Positions 6,592-8,708 of a stretch of DNA of 8,708 nt are shown in pieces; the stretch's first letter is position 1; each line of letters opens with the position of its first letter. Source of the stretch: a bacterium (GTDB lineage: Bacteria > T1Sed10-126); the NCBI GenBank assembly GCA_003557545.1, contig PWOD01000093.1, positions 1 through 8,708 of the forward strand. The letters run 5' to 3'. The notes under the pieces are model-generated. The model ran no database searches and was not told the DNA's origin. It worked only from the letters and a program-made list of their open reading frames with translations. The translations under genes and the position numbers were made by a program.

Positions 6592-7384
6592 GAAGTAGTT
6601 TTTTGCCGACTCCGGAGAGCCCCGACCGCTCCTCCAGACAGGGCCATAGTTCCTCGTTCCAGTCGAACTGTGCGTAGAACTGTTTAAGCTGGTCAGTTGT
6701 TGTAACGGTGAGTCGTCGAAAATCTGCAACCCTGCGTAAAATATTTCTGGTCCGGGTTAGCAGCTTATCAAAATCAATGAAATAGAGCTGCGTCCCCGAT
6801 TGAATAAGGTGGCGAATCTTAGTATCGCCAAAACTGATCCTGTCCTGGTGCATGGAGCTGATAGCCTCGACCGCCCTGCGGTAGAGAGCCAGCTTGTTGG
6901 GCAGGCTGGTTTGAGGATCCCGATAAATGATTTTGAGATTATCACCGTGAACCCGGGGAATAACCAGCAGACTTTCCTGGCGCAGCCGGTGGGCGCGTCG
7001 ACCCGCCAGGACCGGTCGGGGTAGGTTGTGCCCCCGGTTACTGGCATAAAGAGCCCGACAGAACTGGCTCAGTCCGTGGGCCTGCTGCCAGCGGTAGCCG
7101 CTAAACCAGCGTTGTTTTTTTCTGTACGTGCGATGGTAGTGGAACCGTTTAACATAAAATGCACCCCAGGGAGTGGAGACCTCCTGGGTAAGCCGGGCCC
7201 GACCCGGGCGTATAGTTTTGGGGTTGTTCTCCAGTAGATAGGGAGCAAAATAAGCCGGATCAATCGGGCTGTCTTTCTCAACAAAGAACAGACCGTTGTC
7301 GATGGTCAGACAGTTAATCTGGTCGGCTACCGGATTCCAGTCATTCCTCGATAAATATTTTTTTTTAAATAGCAGGGGTTTCAC
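6566..7384 (-). CDS. LPS core kinase-like protein 1 (WaaP/InaA/Kdo-kinase superfamily)
   Basis: A 272-residue protein-kinase-fold enzyme that probably phosphorylates a Kdo or heptose of the LPS inner core on the cytoplasmic side. WGAFYVKRF (73-81) carries the ATP-binding lysine K79. The stretch from RKKQRWF to NLPRPVLAGRR (88-130) matches the family's R-rich helix followed by G-x-x-x-P-x-P-V. SFGDTKIRHL (184-193) is the catalytic loop: D187 is the expected base, and position +5 is H192 instead of the Asn usual in kinases, a pattern also found in WaaP. YFIDFDK (201-207) supplies the metal-binding D204. The start is odd: TAAGGAG runs directly into GTG 7384, leaving no spacer, and an in-frame TAA lies just upstream. 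A CTG three codons downstream would have normal spacing. Codons 7-9 are an A9 run. It sits between kinase 2 (126 bases upstream) and the WaaG-like gene. Confidence 0.8.
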   Translation of the reverse strand: MKPLLFKKKYLSRNDWNPVADQINCLTIDNGLFFVEKDSPIDPAYFAPYLLENNPKTIRPGRARLTQEVSTPWGAFYVKRFHYHRTYRKKQRWFSGYRWQQAHGLSQFCRALYASNRGHNLPRPVLAGRRAHRLRQESLLVIPRVHGDNLKIIYRDPQTSLPNKLALYRRAVEAISSMHQDRISFGDTKIRHLIQSGTQLYFIDFDKLLTRTRNILRRVADFRRLTVTTTDQLKQFYAQFDWNEELWPCLEERSGLSGVGKKLLRFQLSRRL

Positions 7385-7456
7385 TCCTTATGACAACTAT
7401 TTTGTAATAATTTACAGACCACAATAAATATAGCATATTTCTTTCCTTCAAACAGA

Positions 7457-7462
7457 ATTATA
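7457..7462 (-). promoter_or_regulatory. Possible -10 element in front of kinase 1
   Basis: On the minus strand a perfect TATAAT lies about 72 bases before the GTG of kinase 1, in an AT-rich 126-base gap between the two kinase genes. No good -35 box sits at the right distance, so this is only a candidate internal promoter. The same gap contains GCAC/GTGC arms (about 7475-7498) with no T-run on the proper side. Confidence 0.25.
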
Positions 7463-7510
7463 CAAGCCTCAACAGCACAGAGTAGTCAGGACAGTGCTTG
7501 AAAAAAACTT

Positions 7511-8254
7511 TTAAACTGAAAGGCCGGGTTGAAAAAGTTGTTTGGCCAGTCGCCCCAGTTCGGGGATGAACCGCTTATCGGACTGGAGCGCCGGTGAACA
7601 GTCCTTGTACAGCCGGCGGAGAAACCGCCGTAAATCGGTGAGTTTTCCGCTGGTCAGCCGCCGGTTGATTTTAACTCGCTCAAAATCCAGCCTGACCAAC
7701 TCCCCGGCCTGATCAACCAGCACGTTTCGTGGTTCTGTGGCGCCAAAATAGATCTGCTGTTGGTGCATTCTGTGAAGAACTTTTAAGCCCTTCCGGGGCA
7801 GTTCAAGTACCGGCTCCAGCTGACTCTGTAAACCCAGCAGTTCGGACAGGGGCTGACCGGTATGAGTTTGTGAGAGAAACAGGCTGTGGCGGGCCAGTCG
7901 TCCCGCTGTCCAGCTTAAGGCTGCTTCTGGTTTAACCACCGAAAACTGTCTTTCCAGCAGATAAAGACCGTTTAACAGCTCCTGCTCGCGAGGACTCCGG
8001 GAACCGGGGAGACGACAGCCAATCTGTTCCGACCGGCGGGGGGATTGACTGCAGGTGTAACGTTTAAGGTGATAGTTCTGACCGCCCGTTGTAAAACTGA
8101 AGATCTGCCGGGAGCTGTCGGCTATAATCGGGTCACAGGGATCGTTGTCGATAAACTGGAAAAGCTCGTTCCAGGGTGGTTGGCTGCCTTTGCGATAAAT
8201 TCCCCGGCGGTTAGCTGAAAAAGTTTTTTTCACTGCACTCTTTGGCCATAACAT
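7511..8254 (-). CDS. LPS kinase-like protein 2, catalytic Asp replaced by Ala
   Basis: A 247-residue member of the same broad family as its neighbour but divergent from it. NYHLKRYT (60-67) carries the ATP-binding lysine K64. LKVLHRMHQQQIYFGATEPR (157-176) runs into the catalytic loop. The family pattern H/F-G-D-x-x-x-x-N is present as F170-G171-A172-T-E-P-R-N177, so the catalytic Asp is Ala (GCC at 7739-7741; GAC would be Asp). ELVRLDFERV (185-194) keeps the metal-binding D190. It may be a pseudokinase, an enzyme using another residue, or a recently inactivated gene. ATG 8254 has no clear ribosome site; a CTG at 8263 and a GTG at codon 8 are alternatives. It is the first gene of the minus-strand set, opposite the MsbA-like gene. 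Substrate unknown. Confidence 0.7.
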   Translation of the reverse strand: MLWPKSAVKKTFSANRRGIYRKGSQPPWNELFQFIDNDPCDPIIADSSRQIFSFTTGGQNYHLKRYTCSQSPRRSEQIGCRLPGSRSPREQELLNGLYLLERQFSVVKPEAALSWTAGRLARHSLFLSQTHTGQPLSELLGLQSQLEPVLELPRKGLKVLHRMHQQQIYFGATEPRNVLVDQAGELVRLDFERVKINRRLTSGKLTDLRRFLRRLYKDCSPALQSDKRFIPELGRLAKQLFQPGLSV

Positions 8255-8295
8255 AGCTGTCAGCTCGATTGATAAAATAATATCAGTGTAAAATT

Positions 8296-8324
8296 TTAAC
8301 AGATAGCCAGTCGTAAAATAGAAT
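8296..8324 (+). promoter_or_regulatory. Putative sigma-70 promoter towards the MsbA-like gene
   Basis: TTAACA (8296-8301) and TAGAAT (8319-8324) are separated by 17 bases, each one base from consensus. Transcription would start near 8331 and give a leader of about 210 bases before ATG 8542. The site is in the 287-base divergent gap between kinase 2 and the transporter. No equally good promoter was found for the minus strand there. Confidence 0.45.
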
Positions 8325-8371
8325 TAATTATTTGACCGGGTGGTAGAGCTTTTTGCTGTTGGGGAGCTAAG

Positions 8372-8443
8372 ATGCTCGAGAGCTCTGTTCGATCTGTCCG
8401 GTTACAGCTGGCTGATCACCCCCGTTTTTCCGGTGAATTTTAG
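8372..8443 (+). CDS. Possible 23-residue leader ORF before the MsbA-like gene
   Basis: ATG 8372 is preceded by GGGGAG (8361-8366) with a five-base spacer, a better ribosome site than that of many genes here. The frame encodes 23 residues (MLESSVRSVRLQLADHPRFS and three more) and stops at TAG 8441-8443, about 100 bases before the transporter start. It lies downstream of the proposed promoter. GAGCT (8364-8368) can pair with AGCTC (8381-8385), which would hide the start. No known family is recognised; it may be a chance ORF or a regulatory leader. Confidence 0.25.
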   Translation: MLESSVRSVRLQLADHPRFSGEF

Positions 8444-8541
8444 GCTGTAGAAAGCAGCAAGAAATCTGCCGGTATTGTGTTAAAATAGTAGGTTATAGAT
8501 TGATTGTATGGTTCAAGTTTTGAGGATAGCGGTGATTATCG

Positions 8542-8708
8542 ATGGAAACAACCTGGGATTTTATTAAATGGCTGTGGAGACGGCTTGGCCAGTACTGGCA
8601 CTGGCTAGGGCTGGCTTTTCTTTCAATGTTTGCCTACGGACTGTCCCACGGCGGTGTGCTCTATCTGCTGCATGAAGTGGCCCGGGAAATCTTTGAAGGT
8701 GACATTCA
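8542..8708 (+). CDS. ABC transporter, MsbA-like N-terminus (partial)
   Basis: The first 55 residues of a protein that continues past the window. METTWDFIKWLWRRLGQYWH is an amphipathic start followed by a first membrane helix (about residues 18-42) and then VAREIFEGDI. This matches the opening of MsbA-type ABC exporters (membrane domain fused to ATPase), where ...L-L-x-D-x-I-F-x-x-D follows helix 1. Such proteins flip lipid A-core across the inner membrane, which suits the neighbouring LPS genes. ATG 8542 is supported by GGTGAT (8531-8536), an anti-SD-complementary site five bases upstream, and TGA occurs in frame at 8533. The ATPase domain is outside the window, so another ABC exporter type is possible. 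Confidence 0.7.
   Translation, partial: METTWDFIKWLWRRLGQYWHWLGLAFLSMFAYGLSHGGVLYLLHEVAREIFEGDI

Noticed and set aside
6800-7237. Two + strand open frames opposite kinase 1
   Set aside because: They are antisense to a gene with recognisable kinase motifs, have no ribosome sites and give low-complexity translations. Similar shadows occur over the serpin, the WaaG-like gene and kinase 2.
1-8708. CRISPR array, tRNA/rRNA gene, insertion sequence or integrase
   Set aside because: No regularly spaced repeats, no tRNA- or rRNA-like segment, no transposase motif and no terminal inverted repeats with target duplications were seen by eye on either strand.

Overview
The window looks like a cell-surface polysaccharide/lipopolysaccharide (LPS) locus of a Gram-negative-type (diderm) bacterium. 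WaaG-like glycosyltransferase, WaaP/InaA-like sugar kinases and an MsbA-like ABC exporter indicate an outer membrane with LPS. Strong AGGAGG-type ribosome sites and frequent TTG/GTG starts are more Firmicute-like. Together they would suit a diderm Firmicute such as a member of the Halanaerobiales, but that is inference only; no rRNA or other marker gene is present.

Layout. Positions 1-3556 (+ strand) are an AT-rich decoration block. It holds the tail of an unidentified gene, a broken FkbM-type methyltransferase (one apparent frameshift in an A-run and one in-frame UAG), a LicD-family phosphotransferase-like gene overlapping a PAPS-dependent sulfotransferase, and a second, different sulfotransferase. 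These enzymes would add methyl, phospho-substituent and sulfate groups to a surface glycan. Hand counts of sample 60-base lines give about 32-35% G+C here against about 50-60% in the genes on the right, so this block may have been acquired separately. Positions 3557-3944 are a non-coding gap with inverted repeats and a plausible promoter, followed by a serpin (3945-5198, +) with an N-terminal hydrophobic segment and a canonical inhibitory hinge. A candidate terminator follows it.

From 8254 down to 5325 three genes run on the minus strand: two divergent LPS-kinase-like proteins and a WaaG-like glycosyltransferase. These probably build and phosphorylate the LPS core. Facing away from them, at the right edge, starts an MsbA-like ABC transporter (8542 onward, cut by the window). 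It has a promoter candidate and a possible 23-codon leader ORF in front.

Most notable points: the two neighbouring kinase-like proteins differ at key catalytic positions (Asp187/His192 in one, Ala172/Asn177 in the other). Both have A-tracts within their first eleven codons. The FkbM gene carries two lesions in an otherwise coherent frame. The serpin's predicted scissile bond is Thr-Ser.
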